A DNA stretch of 64,000 nucleotides, taken from contig NZ_JADQDM010000015.1 in assembly GCF_015694525.1 (NCBI RefSeq), forward strand, positions 1-64,000. Direction: 5' to 3'. Positions 26,177 through 34,194 of the stretch are shown here, one piece after another. Within the stretch, counting starts at the first letter, position 1, and each line of letters opens with the position of its first letter. The stretch comes from Hymenobacter ruricola. Its GTDB lineage: Bacteria > Bacteroidota > Bacteroidia > Cytophagales > Hymenobacteraceae. The notes under the pieces are model-generated. The model saw nothing but the letters and a program-made list of their open reading frames with translations. It did no database searches and was not told the origin of the DNA. Both the position numbers and the translations under genes were made by a program.

Positions 26177-26225
26177 GCAAATGTGGCGGCAGTGATGTAG
26201 CTTGGCGCGTCCCTTCAGCCCTGCC

Positions 26226-27317
26226 ATGAACACTGCCGACCATTATGACCAGGAAGCCGATGGTTTCGGCGAACAGGCCCGCATTGCCGAGGAAACCGAA
26301 GCCCGGCTGGCCGCCGACCCGGCCGTGCAGGCGTGGCTGACGCAGTTCTACGGCGATGGCAGTGGCCTGCTCGCTCATTATGCCGAAAAAAAAGCCAGCT
26401 ACCTCGTGCACGGCCCCGGCTGGCTGGCGGCTGAGGAAAACCGCGCCCTGCGGCCGCTGACCGAAGCAAACGAGCGCCTGTGGGAAATTCAGCAGAAAAA
26501 GCTGTTTAACCTGCAATGCGAGTGGCGGGCAGGCCTGCTCGACCTGCCCGGTGTGGAAACCGGAGCGGAATTTGCCGAATGGGGCCGCGACATTACCCGC
26601 TGCCCGCTGCTGTCGCCCATCAGCGCCGAGGACGTGGACCTGTACCGGGCCTACCTGCTCAGCGACGACTGCGTGGACGTGGGGGCGGGCGTTACCGGGC
26701 AGCTCGTCTGGCAGGAATACGACATGTTCCGGCAGTGGCACCGGCTGGAAGAGGCGGGCTCGGACTCGCCGGGCCACGACATGGGCCGGGCCCTGCCCGA
26801 GGGCCTGCAAGACTCCTTCGGCAACCTCTTCAACCTGCTTTTTCGCTACCCGGAGTGGTACGCTTACTACGACCTGTACAGGGGCACCGGCCCACTGCTA
26901 CGCCTGCCCGACGAGCGTAGCCCGGCCCCGAGCCCGGCCTTGCCCGCCGCGCCTGTGCCGCCCGAAACCCCAACGGAACCGCCGGAACCGCCGCTGCGCC
27001 ACCTAAGCGCCACCGATTTGGCGTTGTCGGAAACCCTCATCAAGCGGTTTGAAAGCCGGGAGGTGCTGCGGTATATGCGCGTCATGGAGTTCCGGCCGGA
27101 GCAGGACGCCGAAACCGAAGCCATGTACGGCGTGTACGAAGAGCTGAGCGAAGCCCGCGAACCCGTGCCCGTGGCGGCCGGCCCCGACTGGCGCGAATGC
27201 CTGCGCCGGGCCCAGGTGGCCCACGGGAAGCGGACCCTGGCCGACGCCCTGCCGGCGGCCTACCGCGACTACTGCCTGCGCGAACAGGCCGGCATTGCCC
27301 ACCCGCCGCTGGGATAG
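26226..27317 (+). CDS. Unknown protein, tandem paralogue 1 of 4 (IQQKKLF family)
   Basis: 363 residues, no recognised domain, no signal peptide or membrane segment, so probably cytoplasmic. Shared family blocks: an N-terminal helical part; ERLWEIQQKKLFNLQ (84-97) followed by WRAGLLDLPGV; a CPLLSPISAEDVDLYRAYLLS block (126-146); VWQEYD; YPEWYAYYD (209-216); a Pro-rich linker (about 232-262); and a C-terminal helical DWRECLRRAQ block. It stops soon after this block and lacks the GEPxDFNY tail of paralogues 2 and 4. Acidic and rich in Trp and Tyr. It follows EttA by 49 bp on the same strand. Start at MNTADHYDQE; a TTG at 26202 is possible. Confidence 0.8.
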   Translation: MNTADHYDQEADGFGEQARIAEETEARLAADPAVQAWLTQFYGDGSGLLAHYAEKKASYLVHGPGWLAAEENRALRPLTEANERLWEIQQKKLFNLQCEWRAGLLDLPGVETGAEFAEWGRDITRCPLLSPISAEDVDLYRAYLLSDDCVDVGAGVTGQLVWQEYDMFRQWHRLEEAGSDSPGHDMGRALPEGLQDSFGNLFNLLFRYPEWYAYYDLYRGTGPLLRLPDERSPAPSPALPAAPVPPETPTEPPEPPLRHLSATDLALSETLIKRFESREVLRYMRVMEFRPEQDAETEAMYGVYEELSEAREPVPVAAGPDWRECLRRAQVAHGKRTLADALPAAYRDYCLREQAGIAHPPLG

Positions 27318-27359
27318 CCGGGGCTGAGAGTTCGAGCCGTTCCTTTTATACCGCTGTCC

Positions 27360-28646
27360 ATGCCCTCTGAAATCACCCGGAAGCTGGCCGCCGAGCGCCG
27401 CCAATTGGCCCAACTGGTGCGCGACACCGAACACGAGCTGCGCACCAACCCCGACTACCAGTCGTATTTCGCCGGCTACACCCCGGCCAGCGTGGCGGCG
27501 TTCATCGAAGCGTATGCCCAGCGCAAGGCCCGCTATGTGCTGCACGGCCCCGTTCAGGCGCAGTGGCGGGAGCGCCACGCCGCCGAGCTGCACACCGAGG
27601 CCTACCAGCGCCTGTGGGACATTCAGCAAAAAAAGCTGTTTGACCTGCAGTGCCGCTGGCGGGCCAAAGAAATCGACTTGCCGGGCGTGAACATCTACCA
27701 GCAGTTTGGCGAGTGGGAGGGCCACCCCGAGCGCTGCGAGTTCCTGCCCCCCATTGAGCCCGACGAGGTGGAGCTGTACCGGGCCTACCTGCTCAGCCCC
27801 GAATGCCTCGACGCGGCCGACCACTACAGCGACTGGCGGCCCGACAACTGGCAGAACTACGCCGACGCCCACCTGACCGCGGAGCCGGACTACGACCCTG
27901 ACGACTTTTATGCCGACGACGAGGCCAGCCAGAACAACTTCCACCCCGGCTACCTGCCCTGGTACCGCTACCACGACCGCCACCACGGCACCGACATGCT
28001 GGCCCTGCCCGACCTGCGCGGCGCGCGCCAGAAGCACTACGCCACCCTGTACCTGAAGGCCGCCCACGCCCGGCAGGCCGCCGAAAAAGCCGCCGCCCTT
28101 GGGGGCGCCCCGGTGGCGGACACCCTGCCCGCCGTTATCGCGGCCATCGTGGCCGACCCGGCTGCCCCGGTGCCCGACCCCGCGGCCGGCCACGACCGGC
28201 GCACCATGTGGGGGCATTGCGACTGGGACGAGCTGTTTGACGAAATCGCCGAAGCGTTTGACCCCACGCCCCGCCTCCGGCAGCTCAAGCAAGCCATGGA
28301 TGCCGGCCTGCACCACCGCGACACCGACAACGACGAAGTGAGCAACGCGTTTGACGTGCTGATGGAGGCCGAGGAGCTGGTGCCGCTCGAAGCCGGGGCC
28401 GACGACTGGCGCGCGGCCCTGGTGACGGCCGCCACCGACCTGCGCAAGCGCTGGCTGGCCGAGGCCCTGACCACGGTGTACGAGCAGTACCGCCAGCGCC
28501 TGGCGCTGGGCCTGCGCCCCACCCCGCCGGCCGAACACGAGGGGATGAGCCGCGAGGACTACGAGAAGCACGTGCTGAACGTGCAGCGCGAATGGGTGCT
28601 GGGCGGCCGGGCCCTGTGCGGCGAACCCCAGGATTTCAACTACTAA
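27360..28646 (+). CDS. Unknown protein, tandem paralogue 2 of 4 (IQQKKLF family)
   Basis: 428 residues, the longest member. QRLWDIQQKKLFDLQCRWRA at 83-102 with LPGVNIYQQFGEW after it; CEFLPPIEPDEVELYRAYLLS block; an acidic, aromatic region (EPDYDPDDFYADDE); YLPWYRYHD in place of YPEWYAYYD; an Ala-rich helical linker; WDELFDEIAEAF; DDWRAALVTAATDLRKRWLAEAL; and the tail WVLGGRALCGEPQDFNY at the very end. Closest to paralogue 4 by length, block spacing (IQQKKLF at 88-94 in both) and tail. Forty-two bp behind paralogue 1 and 22 bp before paralogue 3, so one operon. Function unknown. Confidence 0.82.
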   Translation: MPSEITRKLAAERRQLAQLVRDTEHELRTNPDYQSYFAGYTPASVAAFIEAYAQRKARYVLHGPVQAQWRERHAAELHTEAYQRLWDIQQKKLFDLQCRWRAKEIDLPGVNIYQQFGEWEGHPERCEFLPPIEPDEVELYRAYLLSPECLDAADHYSDWRPDNWQNYADAHLTAEPDYDPDDFYADDEASQNNFHPGYLPWYRYHDRHHGTDMLALPDLRGARQKHYATLYLKAAHARQAAEKAAALGGAPVADTLPAVIAAIVADPAAPVPDPAAGHDRRTMWGHCDWDELFDEIAEAFDPTPRLRQLKQAMDAGLHHRDTDNDEVSNAFDVLMEAEELVPLEAGADDWRAALVTAATDLRKRWLAEALTTVYEQYRQRLALGLRPTPPAEHEGMSREDYEKHVLNVQREWVLGGRALCGEPQDFNY

Positions 28647-28668
28647 CCGCTCTTTCCTGCCCCAACCC

Positions 28669-29826
28669 ATGCCCGACGACGACCCATCCCTCCGCTACCT
28701 GCCCTACCACGACCCCCGGCGCGCGGCGGCCCGCCACCGCGAAATGGTGCGCCTGCAGGCCGAAACCCTGGCCCGGCACCAGGACAACCCCGCCGTGCAG
28801 GAATGGCTGCGGCAGTTCCGCGACGACGGCCGGGGGTTTCTGGAATCCTACGCCGACAGCCGGGCCAGCAGCCTCACCGCCGGCCGCAACCAGTTGGAGT
28901 ACGAGCAGCGCCTCGACCAAGAACTGGCCCGCGAGGCCAAGCACCGCCTGCGGGAAATTCAGCAGCGCAAGCTGTTTGCCGAGCAGGTGCGCTGGCGGGC
29001 CGGCGAGGCCACGGCCGCCGATGCCCACGTGCACACGGCCGCCGACTTCCGGCATTGGGGCTATAAGATAAAAAAGTGCCACTGGCTGCCGCGCATCACT
29101 GCCGAAGAGGTGGAGGACTACCTCACCTACCTGGCCAGCCCCTACTGCGCGGACGCCGACCCGGAGGCGGTGCAGCCCGATGACTTCCAGGACTACGACG
29201 CTTTCCGGCGCTACCTGCTGCTGCGGGGCGACGACTATGACCCCGCCGGGGTGTTGCGCCGGCGGCGCCCCGCCCCCCTGGCCGGGGAGGCACTGTGGTA
29301 CCCCGGCTGGTACGCTTGGTGCGACCAGCGCGACGGCCCGCCCAACCTGGTGCTGGCCCGGCCCAACCTACGCGGCTTCGCTAATGGCCCCGACGACGAC
29401 GACGCGGAGGAGGGCGACTTCTCCGGCCTTTTTCGGCCCGCCTTGCCGCCGCCGCCGCCGCCCACCCCCGAGCCCACCGGGCCCGCGCCCCTGCCCTGGC
29501 TGGGCTACGCCGCCTACGCGGGCCTCACCGCTACCCTCATGCGCGAGCAGGAAACCGCCGAGCTGCAACGCTACCACCAGGCCTGCCTGCCCCCGCCCAC
29601 CGAGCCGGAAGCCCCGGCCGTGGCCGAAGTGGAGCGCCTGCTCAACAACGCCGGGCACGAGGCCGGCCGGCGGCTGACCGAGATTCCCGAGCGCCTGCCC
29701 ATCGCGGCGGCCGAGGACTGGCGCGAAGCCCTGCACCTCACCTGGCTCGACCACCGCAAGCGCTGCCTGGCCACGGCCATTCGCGCGGCCTTCGCCACGT
29801 ACCAGGCCCGGCAGCCGGGCCACTAG
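28669..29826 (+). CDS. Unknown protein, tandem paralogue 3 of 4 (IQQKKLF family, divergent)
   Basis: 385 residues. The central block is REIQQRKLFAEQVRWRAGE (95-113), the LPGV part is lost, and CHWLPRITAEEVEDYLTYLAS, FQDYD and YPGWYAWCD follow in order. Then comes an acidic run with a poly-Pro stretch (about residues 260-275) and the C-terminal EDWREALHLTWLDHRKRCLATAI block. It ends QARQPGH without the GEPxDFNY tail. N-terminal part NPAVQEWLRQF resembles DPAVQAWLTQF of paralogue 1, so paralogues 1 and 3 form one pair and 2 and 4 the other. Function unknown. Confidence 0.8.
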   Translation: MPDDDPSLRYLPYHDPRRAAARHREMVRLQAETLARHQDNPAVQEWLRQFRDDGRGFLESYADSRASSLTAGRNQLEYEQRLDQELAREAKHRLREIQQRKLFAEQVRWRAGEATAADAHVHTAADFRHWGYKIKKCHWLPRITAEEVEDYLTYLASPYCADADPEAVQPDDFQDYDAFRRYLLLRGDDYDPAGVLRRRRPAPLAGEALWYPGWYAWCDQRDGPPNLVLARPNLRGFANGPDDDDAEEGDFSGLFRPALPPPPPPTPEPTGPAPLPWLGYAAYAGLTATLMREQETAELQRYHQACLPPPTEPEAPAVAEVERLLNNAGHEAGRRLTEIPERLPIAAAEDWREALHLTWLDHRKRCLATAIRAAFATYQARQPGH

Positions 29827-29880
29827 CGCGGGCGCTTTCCGTTGTTTATTCTCTATCTCACGGCTTTTTTTGGTTACCGT

Positions 29881-31137
29881 ATGGCTACTAATTATCACCT
29901 CAACGCGGCCGAAGAAGCAGAACGGTTTGCCCGGCAGCAGCGCGACTTCGAGCACGAGCTGCGCACCGACCCGCGCTACCAGCCCTACCTGGCGGGCTAC
30001 GAGCCGGCCAGCGTGGAGGCGTTCATTAAACACTACGCGGCCCACAAGGTGAAGTGCCTGCGCACGGGGCCGGGCATGGTGAAGTTTCGCTTCCACCAGG
30101 TTATCGAGTACCAGGAAAGCGCCTACGAGCGGCTGTTCGACATTCAGCAGAAGAAGCTGTTTGACCTGCAGGTGCGCTGGCGGGCCGGTGAAATTGCCCT
30201 GCCCGGCGTGCTGGTGGGCGAGCAGTTCAACCGCTGGAGCCGCTACATTCACGCCTGCCCCTGGCTGCCGCCCATCACGCCCGCCGAATTTGAGCTGTAC
30301 TGCGAGTACCTGGCCAGCCCCGCCTGCCGCGACGTGGGCGACCACCCCGACCACCGCCGCTTCGACAACTGGCAGGAATACGACTGGATGCGGGCCGGGT
30401 GGCGGCAGCAGCAGCCCCACCCGCCCACCCTGGAAGCGCACGACGATTATTGCGCCTACCCCGACTGGTACGCTTACTACGATGCCCGCCTGGGCGCGCC
30501 CGCGGGCTACCCCTTCGCCACCCACCCCAACCACAAAGGCGAGCGCCAGGAGTACTACGAAGACCTGTACTTCGCCGACAAGCACACCCGCGAGCCCCCA
30601 GCGCCCTACGTGCCCGACCCGCGCCCGTCTTACTACGACCACGCCCCCGAAACCGCCGACAGCGCGCCCGACGAATACATCGAGCAGGACCCGGCCCGGT
30701 TCGAGGCCTTCGCCCGCGCCTTCGAGCCCGACCCCGAACCCCTCATTGCCTACCGCCGCGCCTGGCTGCGGCTGCAGGGCAGCCACCACAGCCACTACAC
30801 CGAACGGGCCGACACCAGCCGCGAAAACCTGTGGGCGGCCCCCAACCCCTGGCCCGTGGCCGCGCACGCCGACTGGCGCCTGGGCATCGTGGCCGCCGCC
30901 CAGGAGCTGGACCGCACCCGGCTGCTGGCCGCGCTGCCGGCCGTGTTCGATGACTACCAGTTCCGGCTGGCCACCGGCCTCGCGCTGGCGGCTCCCGACG
31001 CGTACCGCGCCTACCACGATGCGAACGGCCCCGAAGACGACGATATGGAGGAATATTGCGCCACGCCCACGTACCTGACCACAGCCATCCTGGGCGGCCG
31101 GGAGCTGGCCGGCGAACCGCGGGATTTCAACTATTGA
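29881..31137 (+). CDS. Unknown protein, tandem paralogue 4 of 4 (IQQKKLF family)
   Basis: 418 residues from ATG 29881 (MATNYHLNAAEEAERF); a GTG/TTG further upstream would add an odd hydrophobic start. HELRTDPRYQPYLAGYEPAS matches paralogue 2 (HELRTNPDYQSYFAGYTPAS). YERLFDIQQKKLFDLQVRW at 82-100, LPGV, CPWLPPITPAEFELYCEYLAS, WQEYD, YPDWYAYYD, then an acidic middle, ADWRLGIVAAAQELDRT and the tail AILGGRELAGEPRDFNY. A weak promoter-like TTG-N20-TTTTTTTG (29842-29872) precedes it. No catalytic motif is evident in any of the four. Confidence 0.82.
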   Translation: MATNYHLNAAEEAERFARQQRDFEHELRTDPRYQPYLAGYEPASVEAFIKHYAAHKVKCLRTGPGMVKFRFHQVIEYQESAYERLFDIQQKKLFDLQVRWRAGEIALPGVLVGEQFNRWSRYIHACPWLPPITPAEFELYCEYLASPACRDVGDHPDHRRFDNWQEYDWMRAGWRQQQPHPPTLEAHDDYCAYPDWYAYYDARLGAPAGYPFATHPNHKGERQEYYEDLYFADKHTREPPAPYVPDPRPSYYDHAPETADSAPDEYIEQDPARFEAFARAFEPDPEPLIAYRRAWLRLQGSHHSHYTERADTSRENLWAAPNPWPVAAHADWRLGIVAAAQELDRTRLLAALPAVFDDYQFRLATGLALAAPDAYRAYHDANGPEDDDMEEYCATPTYLTTAILGGRELAGEPRDFNY

Positions 31138-31161
31138 GGCGGGGCGGCTGGCGCGGGCTGG

Positions 31162-31659
31162 TCAGGCCCCGGGTTCCAGCGTCAGGGTCAGCGCGTCCAC
31201 CGTCACCAGCACTTGGCCGGGGCCGGCGGGGCGCTGGGCCTGCACCTCCAGCCACACCGCTTGTCCGCCGTGGGCCAGCCTGAGTGGGGCAAGCAGGGCA
31301 AGAAACTCTTCGCCTTCGCTCACTGCTTCCTCGCGCAGCAGCAGCGCCTGCGTGGTGCCGGCGGCTTTGAGCTGCACGGTGACGCGCGCACCGGCTGGCT
31401 TGTACACGAACAGCCGCAGCTCGTGCCGCACGGTGGCCGCCGCGCCCGCGGGCAGCGCCAGCGGCTGGTGCAGCCCGAAACGCCACTTCCCTTCCAGTTC
31501 CGGGCCGTGGGGGCGCAGCTCGCACACCAGTTCGCGGCCGAAAGTGAGGCGGCAGGCGGGGCCGGTGAAGGAGCAGGAGACGGGGAAGGTTTCGGGCGGG
31601 GTGGTGCCGAGGCGGAAGAGGGTGGCGGGGCCCCAGGCGGGGAGGAAAGCAGATGGCAT
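31162..31659 (-). CDS. Hypothetical beta-rich protein
   Basis: 165 residues, not recognised. No signal peptide. Alternating patterns (CRLTFGRELVCEL, RHELRLFVYKPAGARVTVQL, AVWLEVQAQ, VLVTVDALTLTLEP) suggest an all-beta sandwich, as in carbohydrate-binding or minor structural proteins. It converges on paralogue 4 with 24 bp between the stops. Codon use is GC-rich like the surroundings and competing frames overlap, so it is a moderate-confidence gene. Confidence 0.55.
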   Translation of the reverse strand: MPSAFLPAWGPATLFRLGTTPPETFPVSCSFTGPACRLTFGRELVCELRPHGPELEGKWRFGLHQPLALPAGAAATVRHELRLFVYKPAGARVTVQLKAAGTTQALLLREEAVSEGEEFLALLAPLRLAHGGQAVWLEVQAQRPAGPGQVLVTVDALTLTLEPGA

Positions 31660-31844
31660 CGGATGCGGTCGGGTGAAATGATTGGCAAGCTAGCCGGGTA
31701 CCAGTTCCCGAATCGAAAGAGCTACAAAAGAAACTGATAGCGCAGCTTCGCGCCGCCCGCGCCGCCGCCCACGAGCTTAGGCGGGAAGCCGCTTCGCGCA
31801 CGGCGGCGGATGCGGCGTTTGTGGGGCGGTGTTTGGGGGGCTTG

Positions 31845-31879
31845 AAAAAAGCCCCGGCCGCGTGGGGCGCGGCCGGGGC
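31845..31879 (-). terminator. Intrinsic terminator of the lipoprotein gene
   Basis: Perfect 11-bp GC stem, 31851-31861 against 31869-31879, running on the minus strand into T6 (A-run 31845-31850). It lies 40 bases behind the stop of 31919-32737. Confidence 0.88.
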
Positions 31880-31918
31880 ATGGGTTTACCAGGAAAAGGG
31901 GGTTGCGAGAGGAGGTAG

Positions 31919-32737
31919 CTACTTTTTCACTTTCTGCTTGTTGCCCTTGACCTTCTTTTTAGCAGGTGCCGTTTTAGCCGACATTTCCAGCTTAAGCGTC
32001 ATCTCAGTGGCGGTGGTGGAATCGCTCGGAGTGCTTGGCTTGGGAGTAGGGGCAGCATCTGGGGCGGGCTTGGGTTTCGCTTTTTCGGCTTCGGCTTTCG
32101 CCTTTTCGGCTTCGCTCTTGGCTTTCTCAGCTTCGGCTTTTGCCTTTTCGGCTTCGGCTTCGTCTTTTACGGCGGCGGCATAGGTTTTCAGGGTGGACTG
32201 AAACAGTCGTTCGTACATGGTGCTGCCCGACGTTGTTGCATCGGGCTTGCCATCGGCCGGACAGCCGCAGGTATAGAAAGCGTCCGGCTTATTGTTGGCT
32301 CCCTCGGCTATTCGATATAGGGCGTCCCGTAGCATATTCACGTTGGCGGTTCGCTGGCCAAGCTGGGCGATGGTGGAGGCCGTTTTCAACTGGGCCTCTG
32401 CGTCTACCTTGTCCAGTACTTTCGCTTTGGACAGCAGGTCCAACGATTTTTGCACAGCGGCATCCGGCGTTACTTCGGCCAACACCGTCGTAGTGCCGTC
32501 GGCTTTCGCGTTGATAATGGAGGAGCGTTTGGTGGCGTCGAAGTGAGACCAAAAGAGCGTGCCGTCTTTGGAGTCGTCGCTGACAAATTTTCTAGCGCGA
32601 ACAATTCCTGCCCGACTGTTTGCCGTTGAGCCTCTAAAAACATTCCCCGCTATTGTGCAGCCCGTCAACAGGCCAACGCTGGGTAGCAGCAGGAGCAGCA
32701 GCAACTGCGGAAGAGGGAGCTTTGTGAAATGTGACAT
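31919..32737 (-). CDS. Lipoprotein with AEAEKAK heptad repeats
   Basis: 272 residues. Lipobox LLTGC gives lipidated Cys 27. The middle (40-190) is mixed and unrecognised, with a TCGCPADGKPD spot. Residues about 192-220 are four AEAEKAK-type heptads encoded by a 21-bp repeat (32080-32163), predicted to be a rigid charged helix. A Pro/Ser/Thr linker and a Lys-rich end (PAKKKVKGNKQKVKK) follow. The layout suggests an envelope protein whose helix and basic tail reach toward another surface such as peptidoglycan, but no function is known. It follows 32771-33490 by 33 bp on the same strand. Confidence 0.78.
   Translation of the reverse strand: MSHFTKLPLPQLLLLLLLPSVGLLTGCTIAGNVFRGSTANSRAGIVRARKFVSDDSKDGTLFWSHFDATKRSSIINAKADGTTTVLAEVTPDAAVQKSLDLLSKAKVLDKVDAEAQLKTASTIAQLGQRTANVNMLRDALYRIAEGANNKPDAFYTCGCPADGKPDATTSGSTMYERLFQSTLKTYAAAVKDEAEAEKAKAEAEKAKSEAEKAKAEAEKAKPKPAPDAAPTPKPSTPSDSTTATEMTLKLEMSAKTAPAKKKVKGNKQKVKK
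32080..32163. repeat. 21-bp coding tandem repeat (AEAEKAK)
   Basis: Four units of 21 bp, + strand form GCCTTTTCGGCTTCGGCTTT with small changes, in frame inside 31919-32737. Unlike the non-coding 21-bp arrays it is explained by a helical heptad in the protein. Confidence 0.8.
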
Positions 32738-32770
32738 GGCGGTTTGGTCTTTGCAAAAATTGGCGTTTGG

Positions 32771-33490
32771 TTAAGCAGTTGTGTTGTCCTGGCCTGTCTC
32801 CCTCCCCACCAGCCGCTTGGCCTTCTTCTTTTGATACGCCGCGTCATCCACCTGGCTGGCCTCGCGCAGGGCCTTGTAAGCGTCCTCGTGCGTGTCTTTG
32901 AGCAGCTCCATGCCGGCGCGCAGGTCGTCTTTGAGGAAGACGTTGAGGGCGCTGAGGGTGGATTTGGCGGTGGCGCCTTTGATTTTGGCGGCGTCGATGG
33001 CCAGCTGGGGGGCGCTGAGCTGGGCGGCGAATGCTTGGGCAGCGTCGGCCAGGGCCGTGGTGGCGTCGGTATCCCAGTTATATTCTTTTTTGAGCACCGA
33101 CGCGTGGGCTGCCGCGCGCCGGGCCAGGTCGGTGGCTTCGGCGGCCAGGGCCTGGTCGGTCATGGCGGTGTAGTCGCTGGCGCGGCGGTGCAGCCCGGCG
33201 GCCTCGGCGACGTTGGCGGGCTCCTCGGCTTTGTAGAGCAGGTAGAGGGCGTTGGCGGCTTTCACGAGGCGGGCGATGAGGGCGGTGCCGACGGCGGATT
33301 TGGCCAGGGTGGCGCCTTCGGAGGCCACGCCCTTTTTGCGGGCCGTGCCGTCGAGCAGCCCCAGCTGCGCCTGGTACTGCGCCGCGAGCCTGGCGAAGGC
33401 GGGCACGGCGGCCACGGCCGTGGCATTATCGGCGAGCACCTGTTGCACCTTGCGGTGGCGGGCGAGGCGGGCAAGCTGGTCTTTGTTCAT
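32771..33490 (-). CDS. Predicted all-helical protein of unknown function, downstream of 21-bp array 2
   Basis: 239 residues, Ala/Leu-rich, no membrane segment or signal. Begins MNKDQLARLARHRKVQQVL. Segments such as AAEATDLARRAAAHASVLKK, ALADAAQAFAAQLSAPQLAID and LNVFLKDDLRAGMELLKDTHEDAYKALREASQV predict long helices. The C-terminal FLKDDLRxxMELLKDT.EDAYKALREA pattern resembles VYELDKPMEVFRFLNRPLYDAYKRAR in 360-1055. The ATG at 33490 overlaps by ATGA the stop of a 106-codon frame that runs through the 21-bp array, so translational coupling is possible if that frame is used. Function unknown. Confidence 0.75.
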   Translation of the reverse strand: MNKDQLARLARHRKVQQVLADNATAVAAVPAFARLAAQYQAQLGLLDGTARKKGVASEGATLAKSAVGTALIARLVKAANALYLLYKAEEPANVAEAAGLHRRASDYTAMTDQALAAEATDLARRAAAHASVLKKEYNWDTDATTALADAAQAFAAQLSAPQLAIDAAKIKGATAKSTLSALNVFLKDDLRAGMELLKDTHEDAYKALREASQVDDAAYQKKKAKRLVGRETGQDNTTA

Positions 33491-33575
33491 GGGGCTGGGG
33501 GGCGAAAAGCCGGTGGGAGAATGATGTTTTTACAAGAAAGCGGGCCAGAAAGGGCCTGGGTTAGGCCCCGGAGGG

Positions 33576-33833
33576 CCCGGAGCGGTTGGGGCAGGCTTCG
33601 GAGTAGCCGGCCCGCCGTCCGGCGCGGCACACGGCGGGCCCGGAGCAGGACAAAAGGGGTCGGGAGTTGGATACTAACGGTCCGGAGCGGCTGAGAAACG
33701 GTCTGGAACTGCGGGCGGAATGTCCGGAGCAGGATAAAAGCTGTCCGGAGGTGGACGCCGACGGTCCGGCGCAGTGGGAAAGATGGGCGGAGTAGGACAA
33801 CAGGCATCGGGCGGGGCGCAGAAGCCGTCCGAC
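33576..33833. repeat. 21-bp phased repeat array 2 (13 units of YCCGGA-N15)
   Basis: On the + strand a TCCGGA-like hexamer starts at 33576, 33597, 33618, 33639, 33660, 33681, 33702, 33723, 33744, 33765, 33786, 33807 and 33828: thirteen positions exactly 21 bp apart. Exact TCCGGA at 33681, 33723 and 33744; CCCGGA, TTCGGA, TCCGGC, TCGGGA, TCTGGA, GGCGGA and TCCGAC elsewhere. The spacers are unrelated to each other, so the hexamer and the spacing are what is kept. It lies directly upstream of the helical-protein gene 32771-33490. Confidence 0.88.
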
Positions 33834-33840
33834 GCGGCGT

Positions 33841-34083
33841 TCAGGTCACGGGCGGGTCCGGCGCGTGTTCGCCTTCGTGGCGTTTCACCAGCAGGGCCTG
33901 CACGGCGTCCCTGAAGTCACCCTTTTTCACCGGGCCGCCGGGCCGCTGCGCCAGGCTGGGCACGGCCGCGTTGTGCAGCACCCCGAAGCTGGGCCGCCAC
34001 GCCAGCCAGTGCAGCCGATGGCAATATTGGTCGAACGCATCCGGCGTGAAGCTGGCCCCAATGATGCCTTTCCAAGTACCCAT
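33841..34083 (-). pseudogene. N-terminal remnant of a peptidoglycan amidase-like protein
   Basis: 81 codons, MGTWKGIIGASFTPDAFDQY to KRHEGEHAPDPPVT. The first 55 residues match the start of N-acetylmuramoyl-L-alanine amidase-like proteins of phage or bacterial origin (W-x-GI(I/V)G-x-x-FTPDxFDxY, then WRPSFxVLHNxAxPSLAQRP). After SLAQRPGG the homology stops where the family would continue with its catalytic domain; the rest is unrelated. The zinc-binding region beyond LHN is missing, so it should be inactive. It abuts the end of 21-bp array 2. It could also be a small expressed protein in its own right. Confidence 0.6.
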
Positions 34084-34194
34084 TGCATTACAGAAAAAAG
34101 GGTGAAGGCCACCGGCCTGCCATTGCCGGACCCTGGTGTAAAGCACGGCATTCCCGCTGCCCACCGCATCAGTGCCAGCACTGAACTTTGCCCC

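Noticed and set aside
26226..31137. Known phage-defence or restriction system
   Set aside because: None of the four proteins shows nuclease, helicase, methylase or TIR motifs, and no such gene is adjacent.
31690..31918. Plus-strand gene (helical frame ELQKKLIAQLRAARAAAHELRREAA)
   Set aside because: It has no good start, runs through the terminator at 31845 and overlaps the lipoprotein gene antisense.
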